A stretch of DNA of 64,000 nucleotides from Affinirhizobium straminoryzae (GTDB taxonomy: Bacteria > Pseudomonadota > Alphaproteobacteria > Rhizobiales > Rhizobiaceae). The stretch covers positions 1 through 64,000 of the forward strand of contig NZ_VJMG01000029.1 in the NCBI RefSeq assembly GCF_007004135.1, in the 5' to 3' direction. Under the pieces are notes generated by a model, which saw only the letters and a list, made by a program, of their open reading frames with translations, was not told the origin of the DNA and searched no databases. Shown one piece after another: positions 8,447 through 17,943 of this stretch; within the stretch, counting starts at the first letter, position 1, and each line of letters opens with the position of its first letter. A program made the position numbers and the translations under genes.

Positions 8447-10317
8447 GTGCGACCTCTGACAGAGGCGTTGCCGGCGAGTAGACGTCCGGCCAGTGCCTGT
8501 TGCAGCGTGCCGACAATGCCGAGCGGGAAGACGAGGACCAGAAGCACGATGAGGCCGCCAAGGATGAGACGCGGAAAATCCGTGTTGCTGATCAGCCAGA
8601 TCGACGCCATCTTGTAGACAATGGCGCCGGCCACGCTGCCCGACACAGTGCCGAAACCGCCGAGCAGCACCATGATCAGGCCATCGACCGACGTGCCGAT
8701 CCCCAGCGTATCCGGGAAGACGCTGCCCTTCAGGAAGGCGAACAGCACACCAGCCAATCCGGCGAGAAAGGCACTGATGACGAAGGCTGCGTGCTGTACC
8801 GGCTGGCGTGAAATGCCGATCGCTGCAGCCCGCAACGGGCTATCGCGCAGGGCGCGCAGGGCGTAACCGAAGGGTGAAAAGGTGAGGTGCCGCGTCAGAA
8901 GCACGACAGCTGTGGTGCAGCCGAGCGTCAGCCAGTAATAGGCTGTTGCCCCGGATGCCCAGGCGGACGGCCAGACGCCGACGATGCCGTTGTCTCCCCC
9001 TGTGACCTCCACCCACTGGAAGGCAATGGACCAGACGATCTGGGCAAAGGCGAGCGTCAGCATGGCGAAATAGATGCTGCTGAGGCGTACGCAGAACCAG
9101 CCGGCAATCGCGGCAAACAGCGCCGACGCCAGCGGGCCGATGAGCAGCGCCGCCTCCATTGACAACCCGAAATGCTGGACGGACAGGGCGGCCCCATAGG
9201 CGCCAAGACCGAGACCGGCCGCATGGCCGAAGGAGTCGAGACCCGCAACCGACATTAGGAACTGGAGGCTTGCGGCAAAGATCACCGCAATCAGCACTTC
9301 GCTGGCGACGCCAAGTCCGTACTCCCCAAGCACCAGCGGCAACAGGGCCGCACAGATAAGAATGGCGAGTGCCGCACTGCGGCCAACGCCTCCGAGTGGT
9401 TGCCAGGCGCCATGGATCCTGTGGGATAGGGTTCGGCTCTGCGCCAGCGGTTTGCCAAGCAGGCCGAAGGGGCGAAGAACGAGGACGAGGGCCATGATGA
9501 GAAATGTGAGCACCAGCGAGATGCCGGGCAGGATCAGGATGCCGAAGGCATTGAGTTCTGCGACGATGATTGCTGCCAGAAAGGCGCCAGTCAGGCTGCC
9601 CAGCCCTCCAATGACCACCACGACGAAGACTTCCGTGATGATTGAAAGGTCCATGACGTGACTGACGGCATCACGCGGGATCTGAAGCCCGCCGCCGAAG
9701 GCCGCCAGAAAGACGCCCAACGCGAAAACACCCGTGAAGAGCCAGGTCTGGTTCACGCCAAGGGCGCCCACCATGTCGCGGTCCTCCGTGGCGGCCCGGA
9801 TCAGCAGGCCCCAGCGCGAGCGGTGCAACAGAAGCCAGAGCAGTCCGAGCACGGCCGGGCCGAGCAGGATCAGCACGAAATCATAGACGGGCATGGGGCG
9901 TCCCAGAACGGTCATCGCGCCGGAGAGACCCGCAGCGCGGGGTCCGACCAGATCCTCGGGACCCCAGATCAGGCGCACGGCATCCTCCGCCATCAGTGTC
10001 AGGCCGAAGGTCGCGAGCAGTTGCAGAAGTTCGGGTGCGCGATAGAGGCGTCGCAAAAGCAGGATTTCGATGACAGCACCGAGAACCGCGACGATTGCAG
10101 CCGCGACCAGGAGGGCGAGCCAGAAGCCAACCGGTGTCTGCCAGCGTATTGTCAGGCTGTAGGCCAGGTAGGCGCCCAGCATGTAGAAGGCGCCGTGGGC
10201 GAAGTTGACGATCCGCGTGACGCCGAAGATCAGCGACAGACCGCATGCGACCAGAAACAGCGACGCTGCATTGGCCAGTCCGGTCAGGAATTGAACAACA
10301 TAAAGTTCCACGGACAC
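8443..10317 (-). CDS. fused LivH-LivM ABC transporter permease
   Basis: 624-aa membrane protein that joins both permease subunits of a LIV-type importer. Residues 1-290 match LivH (start VELYVVQFLTGLANAASLFL, internal GVTRIVNFAHGAFYMLGAYL). Residues about 310-610 match LivM (SFGHAAGLGLGAYGAAL, and the C-terminal GGFGTVSGSVAGAIVYK). A polar linker near residues 288-312 (QSRTLSHRIHGAWQPLGG) joins them, and roughly 16 membrane segments are visible. Most relatives use two genes; fused forms are known but are a minority. The frame is clean through the junction, so this is a true fusion rather than a sequencing artefact. Confidence 0.9.
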   Translation of the reverse strand: MSVELYVVQFLTGLANAASLFLVACGLSLIFGVTRIVNFAHGAFYMLGAYLAYSLTIRWQTPVGFWLALLVAAAIVAVLGAVIEILLLRRLYRAPELLQLLATFGLTLMAEDAVRLIWGPEDLVGPRAAGLSGAMTVLGRPMPVYDFVLILLGPAVLGLLWLLLHRSRWGLLIRAATEDRDMVGALGVNQTWLFTGVFALGVFLAAFGGGLQIPRDAVSHVMDLSIITEVFVVVVIGGLGSLTGAFLAAIIVAELNAFGILILPGISLVLTFLIMALVLVLRPFGLLGKPLAQSRTLSHRIHGAWQPLGGVGRSAALAILICAALLPLVLGEYGLGVASEVLIAVIFAASLQFLMSVAGLDSFGHAAGLGLGAYGAALSVQHFGLSMEAALLIGPLASALFAAIAGWFCVRLSSIYFAMLTLAFAQIVWSIAFQWVEVTGGDNGIVGVWPSAWASGATAYYWLTLGCTTAVVLLTRHLTFSPFGYALRALRDSPLRAAAIGISRQPVQHAAFVISAFLAGLAGVLFAFLKGSVFPDTLGIGTSVDGLIMVLLGGFGTVSGSVAGAIVYKMASIWLISNTDFPRLILGGLIVLLVLVFPLGIVGTLQQALAGRLLAGNASVRGRT

Positions 10318-10426
10318 TCAATCCCTCGTCATCCGCTTGCGCCAAACCTCCGCACATGCGGCCGTCGATGATTGTGGTCGGTGGGGGCTTGGCTGCACCC
10401 TCCCCGGCCGTCAGGTTGCATGCGGA

Positions 10427-11614
10427 TCAGGGCCGAAGCTTTGCGGCGTCCGCTTCGGCGGGCAGTACGTCATTGCCGCTCCGGTAGGTGAAATCCACCA
10501 TCACGCCCTTGCCGTCGCGCACGGCCGTCTTGCCGACGAACGCGCCGAGCGTTGACTGATGGTCCGCGGCACGGAACGTGATCGGCCCGAACGGTGTGTC
10601 CACGGCAATGCCCCGGGCTGCTGCGATGAGGTCGGCTGTATCGGTGGACTTTGCCTTGGTCAGAATGGCTGCGGCGGACTTGACCAGCGCGTAACCGACG
10701 ATGGAACCGAGGCGCGGATAGTCATTGTAACGGGCCTTGTAGGCGTCAAGGAAGGCCTTGTGCGCCGGTGTATCGATCCCGTACCAAGGGTAGCCGGTCA
10801 CGATCCAGCCCTGCGGTGCATCCGCCTGGAGGGGATCGAGGTATTCGGGCTCGCCCGTGAGGAAGGAGACCACGGCGCGATCCCTAAACAGGCCGCGCGT
10901 GGTGCCTTCACGCACCAGTTTGACGAGATCGGCACCGAAGGTCACGTTGAGGATGGCGTCCGGCTTGGTTGCTTCCACGGCCTGCGCCACCGAGCCTGCA
11001 TCGATCTTGCCCTGCGGCGGCCATTGCTCGCCGACGAATTCCACGTCCGGCCTTGCCTTTTTCAGCAGTTCCTTGAACACGGCAACGGCGCTCTGCCCAT
11101 ATTCATAGTTCGGGGCAATGGTTGCCCAGCGCTTCGCCGGCAGCTTGGCCGCTTCTTCCGCCAGCATCGCGGCCTGCACATAGTTGGAGGGACGCAGGCG
11201 GAAGGTGTAGTCGTTGCCCTTGGACCAGACCATGGCATCGGTCAGTGGTTCGCCGGCCAGATAGAACACTTTCTTCTGACGCGCAAAGTCGCCAAGGGCG
11301 AGCCCGACATTCGAGAAGAAGGAGCCGGTGAGCATCACCACCCCCTCGCGCGCGACAAGTTCATTGGCGGCGGTAATGGCATCGCCCGGCTTGCCGTTGT
11401 CGTCCCTGGAAATCACCACGAGTGTGTCGCCCCGGATGCCGCCGGCGGCATTGATCTCGTCCACAGCCATCTGCCAGCCCTTGCGGTAGGGCTCGGTGAA
11501 GGCCGGCAGACCGGAATAGCTGTTGATCTCGCCGATCTTGATGTCCGCAGCCAGGCTCTGACTGGTCGTGGACAGGCCAAGGAGCAGTGCTGCAAGGGTC
11601 GATAGCCGCGTCAT
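10427..11614 (-). CDS. LIV-type ABC transporter substrate-binding protein
   Basis: 395-aa periplasmic protein with a cleavable signal peptide (hydrophobic LAALLLGLSTTSQSLAA, cleavage near residue 22). The mature part starts DIKIGEINSYSGLPAFTEPYRKGWQMAVDEINAAGG, typical of Peripla_BP_6 proteins of the branched-chain/amide family. First gene of the operon; its promoter should lie in the 287-bp divergent gap before the ytfQ-like gene. A 109-bp gap separates it from the permease. Ligand unknown: relatives bind Leu/Ile/Val, short-chain amides, urea or aromatic acids. Confidence 0.88.
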   Translation of the reverse strand: MTRLSTLAALLLGLSTTSQSLAADIKIGEINSYSGLPAFTEPYRKGWQMAVDEINAAGGIRGDTLVVISRDDNGKPGDAITAANELVAREGVVMLTGSFFSNVGLALGDFARQKKVFYLAGEPLTDAMVWSKGNDYTFRLRPSNYVQAAMLAEEAAKLPAKRWATIAPNYEYGQSAVAVFKELLKKARPDVEFVGEQWPPQGKIDAGSVAQAVEATKPDAILNVTFGADLVKLVREGTTRGLFRDRAVVSFLTGEPEYLDPLQADAPQGWIVTGYPWYGIDTPAHKAFLDAYKARYNDYPRLGSIVGYALVKSAAAILTKAKSTDTADLIAAARGIAVDTPFGPITFRAADHQSTLGAFVGKTAVRDGKGVMVDFTYRSGNDVLPAEADAAKLRP

Positions 11615-11808
11615 CGCATTTCCTTCCGCAGGGCTTCGTCAGATGTCCGGCGTATCGGCGTCAAGTCGGGGTGCTCTGTCAATGCAAAGATGAAACGCTA
11701 TTGGTATTGCTACTGCGGCAAGGCGGGTGATGAGCCGCCCGGCGGGTGTCTGGAGCTGCGGAAAACCGTGTGATCGCAACGCCCACAATTTTGCTGCGCT
11801 GCACAATC

Positions 11809-11814
11809 TATAAT
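11809..11814 (+). promoter_or_regulatory. possible -10 element for the sugar importer operon
   Basis: A perfect TATAAT lies 88 bases before the ytfQ-like start, in a local AT-rich stretch. No good -35 hexamer is found at 16-18 bp, so the promoter may need an activator or may be chance. Confidence 0.35.
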
Positions 11815-11901
11815 CATACTTTTCGTCTTTACAACCCGAGTTCCAGTCAGTATCAATAATGCAGACGCCTGGAGGCGGCGTCTTTTTTCGGGAGGACATC
11901 A

Positions 11902-12864
11902 ATGAAAATTCTTCGCACGCTTGCGCTGGGCGCGAGCATGATCGCTATTTGCTGCACTGCAGCAAGCGCTGCTGGCCTGACCGTAGGCTTCTCGCAGATC
12001 GGTTCCGAATCCGGCTGGCGCGCTGCCGAGACGTCAGTCACCAAGCAGGAAGCCGAAAAGCGCGGCATCACGCTGAAGTTCGCTGACGCGCAGCAGAAGC
12101 AGGAAAACCAGATCAAGGCGATTCGCGGCTTCATCGCGCAGGGCGTCAACGCCATCCTCGTCGCGCCAGTCGTTGCCACGGGCTGGGAGCAGGTTCTGGG
12201 TGAGGCCAAGGATGCCAAGATTCCGGTCATCCTGCTCGATCGCGGCATCGATGCCTCGAAGGATCTTTACCTCACATCGGTTGCATCCGACCAGGTGAAG
12301 GAAGGCAGCGTTGCCGGTGACTGGCTCGTCAAGACGGTGGGCGACAAGCCGTGCCGGGTTGTCGAATTGCAGGGTACTGTTGGCTCCACGCCGGCCATCA
12401 ACCGCAAGAAGGGCTTCGAGGAAGCCATTGCCGGCCACAAGAACATCAGCATTGCGCGCAGCCAGACCGGCGACTTTACCCGCTCTAAGGGCAAGGAAGT
12501 CATGGAAGGCTTCCTGAAGGCTGAAAACGGCGGCAAGAACATCTGCGCCATGTATGCCCACAATGACGACATGGCCGTCGGCGCCATCCAGGCGATCAAG
12601 GATGCGGGCCTCAAGCCCGGCAAGGACATCCTTGTCGTATCGATCGACGCCGTACCGGACATCTTCCAGGCCATGGCGGCCGGTGAAGCCAATGCGACGG
12701 TTGAGCTGACGCCGAACATGGCAGGCCCGGCCTTTGATGCGCTCGACGCCTACCTCAAGAGCGGCAAGCAGCCGGAAAAGTTCATCATCACCCAGTCGAA
12801 GCTCTATACGCCGGCGGACGATCCGAAGGGTGAGTACGAGCGCCGCAAGGGTCTCGGCTACTAA
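11902..12864 (+). CDS. ytfQ: sugar ABC transporter substrate-binding protein (YtfQ-like)
   Basis: 320-aa periplasmic sugar-binding protein of the Peripla_BP_4 family. Signal peptide of about 23 residues (hydrophobic core LALGASMIAICCTAASA). The mature protein begins GLTVGFSQIGSESGWRAAET, and the segments VAPVVATGWEQVL, ILLDRGID and YAHNDDMAVGAIQAIKDAG closely resemble E. coli YtfQ, which binds galactofuranose and galactopyranose. The start follows GGGAGG. It heads a ytfQRT-yjfF-ordered operon, so a furanose or pyranose sugar ligand is likely; the exact sugar is inferred only from family resemblance. Confidence 0.85.
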   Translation: MKILRTLALGASMIAICCTAASAAGLTVGFSQIGSESGWRAAETSVTKQEAEKRGITLKFADAQQKQENQIKAIRGFIAQGVNAILVAPVVATGWEQVLGEAKDAKIPVILLDRGIDASKDLYLTSVASDQVKEGSVAGDWLVKTVGDKPCRVVELQGTVGSTPAINRKKGFEEAIAGHKNISIARSQTGDFTRSKGKEVMEGFLKAENGGKNICAMYAHNDDMAVGAIQAIKDAGLKPGKDILVVSIDAVPDIFQAMAAGEANATVELTPNMAGPAFDALDAYLKSGKQPEKFIITQSKLYTPADDPKGEYERRKGLGY

Positions 12865-12881
12865 ACATCTGAAGCAGGAAT

Positions 12882-12907
12882 CGGCCCGTCTCCCGTGGGG
12901 CGGGCCG
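12882..12907 (+). terminator. hairpin after sugar-binding-protein gene
   Basis: Seven-base GC arms (12882-12888 and 12901-12907) followed by TCTTT. The position, between a periplasmic-binding-protein gene and its ATPase gene, fits an attenuating or RNA-protecting hairpin. Confidence 0.5.
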
Positions 12908-12970
12908 TCTTTCCGTGAGGGCCGCCAATCGGCCAGACTGAATTTTCGCGACGGGTGGGTGCAGGACAAC

Positions 12971-14491
12971 ATGGCGACAGCGGAAGACGTGGTGCTTGAA
13001 GCCAGGGGCATCACCAAGATATTCGGCAATCATACGGCCCTGAAAGGGGTCGACATCAGTTTTCGCCGCGGCGAGGTGCATGCGCTGTTGGGAGAAAACG
13101 GTGCCGGCAAATCCACGTTGATCAAGATCCTGACCGGTGCCTATACGCCGGATGGCGGGACCATCGAGCTGGAGGGGCAGCCGGTCTCCTTCACCACCCC
13201 GCAGCAGGCGCAGGCGCTGGGCATCGGAACGGTGTACCAGGAGGTCAATCTCCTGCCGAACATGACCGTCAGCGACAATCTTTTCATCGGCCGTCAGCCG
13301 AGTGCCTTTGGCATGGTCAACCGCTCCGCGACAGATGCGATGGCCCGCACGGTCTTGGCCCAATACGGTCTGGACATCGATGTCCGCGCGGAGCTTTCGA
13401 CCTATTCCGTTGCTATCCAGCAGATCGTTGCGATCGCCCGTGCCGTTGAACTGTCCGGCAAGGTGCTGATCCTTGATGAGCCGACGGCGAGCCTCGACCG
13501 CCATGAGGTGGAGAAACTCTTCGAGATCATCCGCACCCTGAAGGCGCGCGGCCTCGCCATTGTCTTCATTACTCATTTTCTTGACCAGGTCTTCGAGCTT
13601 TCGGACCGCGTCACGGTGCTGCGCAACGGCTTCCGCGTTGGTTCGGAGCCGGTGAGCGCGCTCGACCGCACCGGTCTTGTCCGCATGATGCTGGGCAAGG
13701 ATCTCGTCCATCACAACAATGGTCCCGTAGACGGTGAACCGGATGGCGGCGACGTGCTGATGTCCGTTCGCCAGCTCGGGCTCACGGGCAGCGTGCTGCC
13801 GCTCGATCTCGAGATCCGGAAGGGGGAAGTGGTCGGCGTTGCCGGACTTCTGGGCTCCGGCCGCACGGAAATGGCCCGCCTGATGTTTGGCATCGATGTT
13901 GCCGACAATGGCGCGCTGCATATCGATGGTGAAAGCCGGGTTGTGCGTTCGGCGCGGGAAGCCGTTTCCCTCGGTTTCGGCTTCTGCCCGGAAGATCGCA
14001 AAGCCGATGGCATTTTCGGTGATCTCTCGGTCCGCGAAAACATCGTCATCGCCATGCAGGCACGCCTTGGCTGGTTCCGGGCTCTGAACCGTGATGAACA
14101 GCTGGAAATCGCCGGCAATTTCATCGAGGCGCTCGATATCCGTACCGCTTCCGCCGAACTGCCGGTCAAGCTTTTGTCCGGTGGCAACCAGCAGAAGGTT
14201 ATCCTCGCTCGCTGGCTTGCGACCGATCCGCGTTTTCTCATCCTCGACGAGCCCACGCGCGGCATCGATGTCGGTGCACATGCAGAAATCGTGCGTATGA
14301 TCAGTCGCCTGCGGGAGGACGGACTGGCGCTGGTGGTGATCTCGTCGGAACTGGACGAGATCGTCAGCTATTCCTCGCGGGTTGTCGTGATGCGCGACAG
14401 GGCGCTGGTCGCCGAACTGCGGGGCGCGGACATCACGCCGTCACGGATCGTTCAGGCCATTGCCGGCCAGGGCGTGGAGAACGTGGCATGA
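12971..14491 (+). CDS. ytfR: sugar ABC transporter ATP-binding protein, two-domain (YtfR-like)
   Basis: 506-aa protein with two tandem ABC domains, as in MglA/RbsA/YtfR. The first has a complete Walker A (GENGAGKS near residue 40) and Walker B (LILDEPTASLD). The second has the degenerate Walker A typical of the family (GLLGSGRTEM), with signature LSGGNQQKV and Walker B LILDEPTRGIDVGA. The start at 12971 gives the family's normal N-terminus; the frame is open further upstream, but that part crosses the hairpin. It overlaps the permease start by 4 bases. Confidence 0.9.
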   Translation: MATAEDVVLEARGITKIFGNHTALKGVDISFRRGEVHALLGENGAGKSTLIKILTGAYTPDGGTIELEGQPVSFTTPQQAQALGIGTVYQEVNLLPNMTVSDNLFIGRQPSAFGMVNRSATDAMARTVLAQYGLDIDVRAELSTYSVAIQQIVAIARAVELSGKVLILDEPTASLDRHEVEKLFEIIRTLKARGLAIVFITHFLDQVFELSDRVTVLRNGFRVGSEPVSALDRTGLVRMMLGKDLVHHNNGPVDGEPDGGDVLMSVRQLGLTGSVLPLDLEIRKGEVVGVAGLLGSGRTEMARLMFGIDVADNGALHIDGESRVVRSAREAVSLGFGFCPEDRKADGIFGDLSVRENIVIAMQARLGWFRALNRDEQLEIAGNFIEALDIRTASAELPVKLLSGGNQQKVILARWLATDPRFLILDEPTRGIDVGAHAEIVRMISRLREDGLALVVISSELDEIVSYSSRVVVMRDRALVAELRGADITPSRIVQAIAGQGVENVA

Positions 14492-15492
14492 AACGTCTGC
14501 AACTGACCGAAATCGTGCGGCCGCAGCTTCTGGCGCTCGCCTGCATTCTTCTGCTCAACTGGTTCGTATTCCCGGGCTTTTTCACCATTACCTGGCAGGA
14601 CGGTCGGCTGTTCGGCAGCCTGATCGATGTCATCAACCGCGGCGCGCCCGTTGCGATCCTGGCGATCGGGATGACGGCCATCATCGCGACACGCGGCGTT
14701 GACCTCTCGGTCGGTGCTGTCATGGCGGTTGCCGGCGCGGTTGCTGCAACGGCCGCTGTCGCCGGACAGCCGTTGGTCGTCACCCTCATCGCGGCGCTTC
14801 TGGTCGGTCTGCTCTGCGGGCTCTGGAACGGATCTCTGGTGGCCTTTCTCGGCATGCAGCCCTTCGTTGCAACGCTGGTGCTGATGGTGGCGGGGCGTGG
14901 TGTCGCCCAGCTGATCACCGAGGGCTCTATCGTGACCTTTTCCGACCCGGCTCTGATTTTCGTCGGCACCGGTTCCCTGCTCGGGCTGCCGATGCCGGCG
15001 GTGATCGCGCTTGCCCTGATGCTCGCCGCCCATCTCGTCATGCGGCGCACGGCGATGGGGCTGTTCGTGGAGGCGATCGGCACGAACCGCTCGGCTGCAA
15101 GCTATACGGGTCTGCGCACCCGGACGGTCATCCTGACGCTCTATGCTTTCGGGGGGCTCTGTGCGGCGCTGGCCGGCGTGATCGCCGCAGCGGACATCCG
15201 TGGCGCCGATGCCAACAATGCCGGCCTCTGGCTGGAGCTGGACGCCATTCTGGCGGTCGTTATCGGCGGCACCTCGCTGCTCGGCGGACGGTTCTCCATC
15301 CCGATGTCGGTGCTGGGCGCCGTCATCATCCAGGCGATGAACACCGGTATTCTGGTGTCGGGCCTGCCGCCGGAATTCAACCTCATCGTCAAGGCGAGTG
15401 TCATCATCCTGATCCTTGTCATGCAGTCGGACCGTATCGGTGAAATCGTCGCCCGCCGGTTCGCACGTCTCAAATTGCGGGGGAAGACCTGA
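14488..15492 (+). CDS. ytfT: sugar ABC transporter permease (YtfT-like)
   Basis: 334-aa permease of the BPD_transp_2 family with 8-10 hydrophobic segments. GMTAIIATRGVDLSVGAVMAVAGAVAAT near residues 53-80 and IGGTSLLGGRFSIPMSVLGAVIIQ near 257-280 are hallmark sugar-permease motifs, and IGTNRSAASYTGLRT corresponds to the EAA-like loop. Overlaps both neighbours (ATGA with ytfR, one base with yjfF). Confidence 0.88.
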   Translation: MKRLQLTEIVRPQLLALACILLLNWFVFPGFFTITWQDGRLFGSLIDVINRGAPVAILAIGMTAIIATRGVDLSVGAVMAVAGAVAATAAVAGQPLVVTLIAALLVGLLCGLWNGSLVAFLGMQPFVATLVLMVAGRGVAQLITEGSIVTFSDPALIFVGTGSLLGLPMPAVIALALMLAAHLVMRRTAMGLFVEAIGTNRSAASYTGLRTRTVILTLYAFGGLCAALAGVIAAADIRGADANNAGLWLELDAILAVVIGGTSLLGGRFSIPMSVLGAVIIQAMNTGILVSGLPPEFNLIVKASVIILILVMQSDRIGEIVARRFARLKLRGKT

Positions 15493-16472
15493 TGAATCCG
15501 CGCTATCGGCCCCTCGCCGCCACCACGCTTATCTTCATCGTCGCCTATGCCCTGTGCATCATGCAGTATCCGTCCATGTGGTCGACCCGCGTGCTCGGCA
15601 ATTTCCTGACGGACAACGCCTTTCTGGGCATTGCAGCGGTCGGCGCCACCTTCGTCATCATTTCCGGCGGCATCGATCTTTCCGTCGGCGCCGTGGTGGG
15701 ACTGGCGGGGGTTCTGTCCGCCGTTCTGATCACCAAGCTTGGCCTGCACCCGCTCCTTGCCTTTGCCATCGTGCTGTTCGTGGCCTCCGCTTTCGGTGCG
15801 GGCATGGGCGCGGCGATCCACTTCCTGCGGGTGCCACCCTTCATTGTGACCCTTGCCGGCATGTTCATGGCGCGCGGCGTGGCCTCGATCCTGACCCAGG
15901 ATTCGATCCCGATCGATCATGAATTCTATCGCACGATCTCGAGCCTCTACTATCTGTTGCCGGGCGGCGGTCGCCTGAGCGTTATCGGTTTGCTGATGCT
16001 GCTGGTTTTCCTGGTCGGCGGCGTGATCGCGCACAAGACCCGCTTCGGTTCTTACGTCTACGCGCTTGGCGGCAATCCGACATCGGCGGCGCTGATGGGC
16101 GTTCCGGTCGGGTTCACCACGATCGCCATCTACGCGCTCGGCTCTTTTCTTGGCGGCCTTGCCGGCATTGTCTATTCGCTCTACACCTCGTCAGGCTATC
16201 CCCTCGCGGCGGTCGGCATGGAACTCGATGCGATTGCTGCGGTGGTGATCGGCGGAACGCTGCTGACCGGCGGCTATGGCTTCATTTTCGGAACACTGAT
16301 CGGTGTGATGCTGCAGGGACTCGTCCAGACCTACATCGTCTTTGATGGCACATTGTCGAGCTGGTGGACGAAGATTGCCATTGGTTTGCTGCTCTTCATG
16401 TTCATTCTCCTGCAGAAACTGGTGTTTTCCGCGCAGGGGCGCCGGACGAGGTTGCAGAAGGTTCCCGCATGA
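15492..16472 (+). CDS. yjfF: sugar ABC transporter permease (YjfF-like)
   Basis: 326-aa second permease of the same family. ISGGIDLSVGAVVGLAGVLSA near residues 56-76, LGGNPTSAALMGVPV and VIGGTLLTGGYGFIFGTLIG are conserved motifs. The order binding protein, double ATPase, then two different permeases is the same as E. coli ytfQRT-yjfF. Its TGA overlaps the ATG of the regulator gene, so the regulator is made from the same mRNA. Confidence 0.88.
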   Translation: MNPRYRPLAATTLIFIVAYALCIMQYPSMWSTRVLGNFLTDNAFLGIAAVGATFVIISGGIDLSVGAVVGLAGVLSAVLITKLGLHPLLAFAIVLFVASAFGAGMGAAIHFLRVPPFIVTLAGMFMARGVASILTQDSIPIDHEFYRTISSLYYLLPGGGRLSVIGLLMLLVFLVGGVIAHKTRFGSYVYALGGNPTSAALMGVPVGFTTIAIYALGSFLGGLAGIVYSLYTSSGYPLAAVGMELDAIAAVVIGGTLLTGGYGFIFGTLIGVMLQGLVQTYIVFDGTLSSWWTKIAIGLLLFMFILLQKLVFSAQGRRTRLQKVPA

Positions 16473-17191
16473 TCGAACCGGGGAGCCTGCTTCGCTCCCT
16501 GACCGAGCGAACCGCGGCACGCAATTTCCAGTCCCGTGTCATCCATGACATCGGGGCCGGCGTTGTGTGCGGACGCTTTCCGATTGGCAGTACGCTGCCG
16601 AACGATGCGGCGCTGATGGATGAATTCGGTGTGTCGCGCACGGTGCTGCGTGAGGCGCTGAAGACCTTGGAGGCCAAGGGGTTGCTGGAAGCGCGCCCCA
16701 AGGTCGGCACCAAGGTCGCGAAAAAGAGCCGCTGGAATCTCTATGATCCGCAAGTGCTTGCCTGGCATCTTGTCGCGCCGCCAGACCGGGATTTTCTGGC
16801 CGGTCTCGGCGAGGTGCGCCGTTCGCTTGAGCCCCTCGGGGCGGCCCATGCAGCTGTGCGCCGCAGCGCCGAGCAGGTCCGTCTGATGCGCTACTGGATC
16901 CAGCAGATGGAGATTTCGCTCGATCAGGCCAGCAATTTCTGCGTGGCTGACTTCGAACTGCACCGCATTATCGGCGAAGCCTCCCGGAATCCCTTCATCC
17001 GTGGTCTGAATGGCGTGATCGAGCTGTCGCACGCCTTTGCCTATCTGAAGCCGGTGAACGAGCCTGACGGTGCCGATCTGATGCCCTTTTTCGGCCTGCA
17101 CCGCGATCTCGTCACCGCCATCGAGAGGGGCGCAGAAGATGAAGCCGGCCATGCCATGCTGAAGGTTGTGGAATTCGAGCAGGTACTGTGA
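16469..17191 (+). CDS. FadR/FCD-type GntR regulator of the sugar operon
   Basis: 240-aa regulator with a winged helix (residues about 20-85, FPIGSTLPNDAALMDEFGVSRTVLREALKTLEAKGL) and an FCD ligand domain with FELHRIIGEASRNPFI and GLHRDLVTAIERGAEDEAGHAM (His/Asp metal ligands). The start at 16469 overlaps the permease stop as ATGA. Sequence style resembles regulators of galactonate or gluconate-like sugar-acid pathways. Being the last gene of the operon, it probably autoregulates the sugar importer, but its site was not identified. Confidence 0.88.
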   Translation: MIEPGSLLRSLTERTAARNFQSRVIHDIGAGVVCGRFPIGSTLPNDAALMDEFGVSRTVLREALKTLEAKGLLEARPKVGTKVAKKSRWNLYDPQVLAWHLVAPPDRDFLAGLGEVRRSLEPLGAAHAAVRRSAEQVRLMRYWIQQMEISLDQASNFCVADFELHRIIGEASRNPFIRGLNGVIELSHAFAYLKPVNEPDGADLMPFFGLHRDLVTAIERGAEDEAGHAMLKVVEFEQVL

Positions 17192-17202
17192 GGATGTCCA
17201 CC

Positions 17203-17943
17203 TTATTCGATCAGCCCGAGGCGAAGGCCCACGGCCACCGCCTGTGCACGGTTCACGCAGTCGAGCTTGCGGATGACGCTGTTGAGATGCGTGTTGATCG
17301 TATAATCGGACAGCGACAGAAGATCGCCAATCTCGACGGAGGTCTTGCCCAAGGAGGCCCAGCGCAAAACCTCCAGTTCGCGCCGCGTCAGCGGCTGAAC
17401 GATGGAGGTTTCGGACGGTGACAGGCGTTCGTACAGCCGGAAGGCCTGCAGCGTTAGCATGCCGATTTCGTTGAGTTCCGACAGCGACATGAGCGGGCGA
17501 TTGCCGGAGAAGGTCATCATGTAGTGGGTGCCATCGCCCGACCAGAGCGGAACGAAAGCGACACTGTAGGTACCGTATTGCAGGAGCAAGTCTATCAGTT
17601 GCTGCGGACACAAAGTCTGGTGTTCCCGCAGATCAAGGCACAGCGGCAGCTGTGCACTTCTCAGCACTGTGGTCAGTGGCGCGACTGTGATCAGCCCCCC
17701 GGCATCGACTTCCTTCAACAAGCTGAGGGGCAGGTTTCGCATGACGAGTAACGGTAGGACCTTTTCGTCGCTGTCTTTTGGCATGCGACCAAGAGAGAAG
17801 TAGCGATAACCGAAGTGCCGGGCGAGATGACTGAAAGCATCCGCCATGTCCGCACGCGTCGCGGCGCCGGACAGCATCTGGCTGACGACTTCATGCCGTT
17901 CCGGGGTAATGCGCATGCTGGAGGGGGTTGTGCCATAAGGCAT
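17203..17943 (-). CDS. LuxR-type regulator with autoinducer-binding-like domain (LuxR solo)
   Basis: 246-aa protein with an N-terminal domain resembling Autoind_bind (about residues 20-165) and a C-terminal GerE helix-turn-helix (about 183-245: LTRRELEVLRWASLGKTSVEIGDLLSLSDYTINTHLNSVIRKL). No LuxI-type synthase gene occurs in the window, so it is a solo receptor or has lost AHL binding, as in the rhizobial VisN/VisR class. I could not confidently align the AHL-contacting Trp/Tyr/Asp residues. The start codon overlaps the stop of a small upstream ORF by one base, suggesting translational coupling. Confidence 0.85.
   Translation of the reverse strand: MPYGTTPSSMRITPERHEVVSQMLSGAATRADMADAFSHLARHFGYRYFSLGRMPKDSDEKVLPLLVMRNLPLSLLKEVDAGGLITVAPLTTVLRSAQLPLCLDLREHQTLCPQQLIDLLLQYGTYSVAFVPLWSGDGTHYMMTFSGNRPLMSLSELNEIGMLTLQAFRLYERLSPSETSIVQPLTRRELEVLRWASLGKTSVEIGDLLSLSDYTINTHLNSVIRKLDCVNRAQAVAVGLRLGLIE

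Noticed and set aside
12788-14281. 497-codon minus-strand frame opposite the ytfR-like gene
   Set aside because: Shadow of a two-domain ATPase with all ABC motifs on the other strand.
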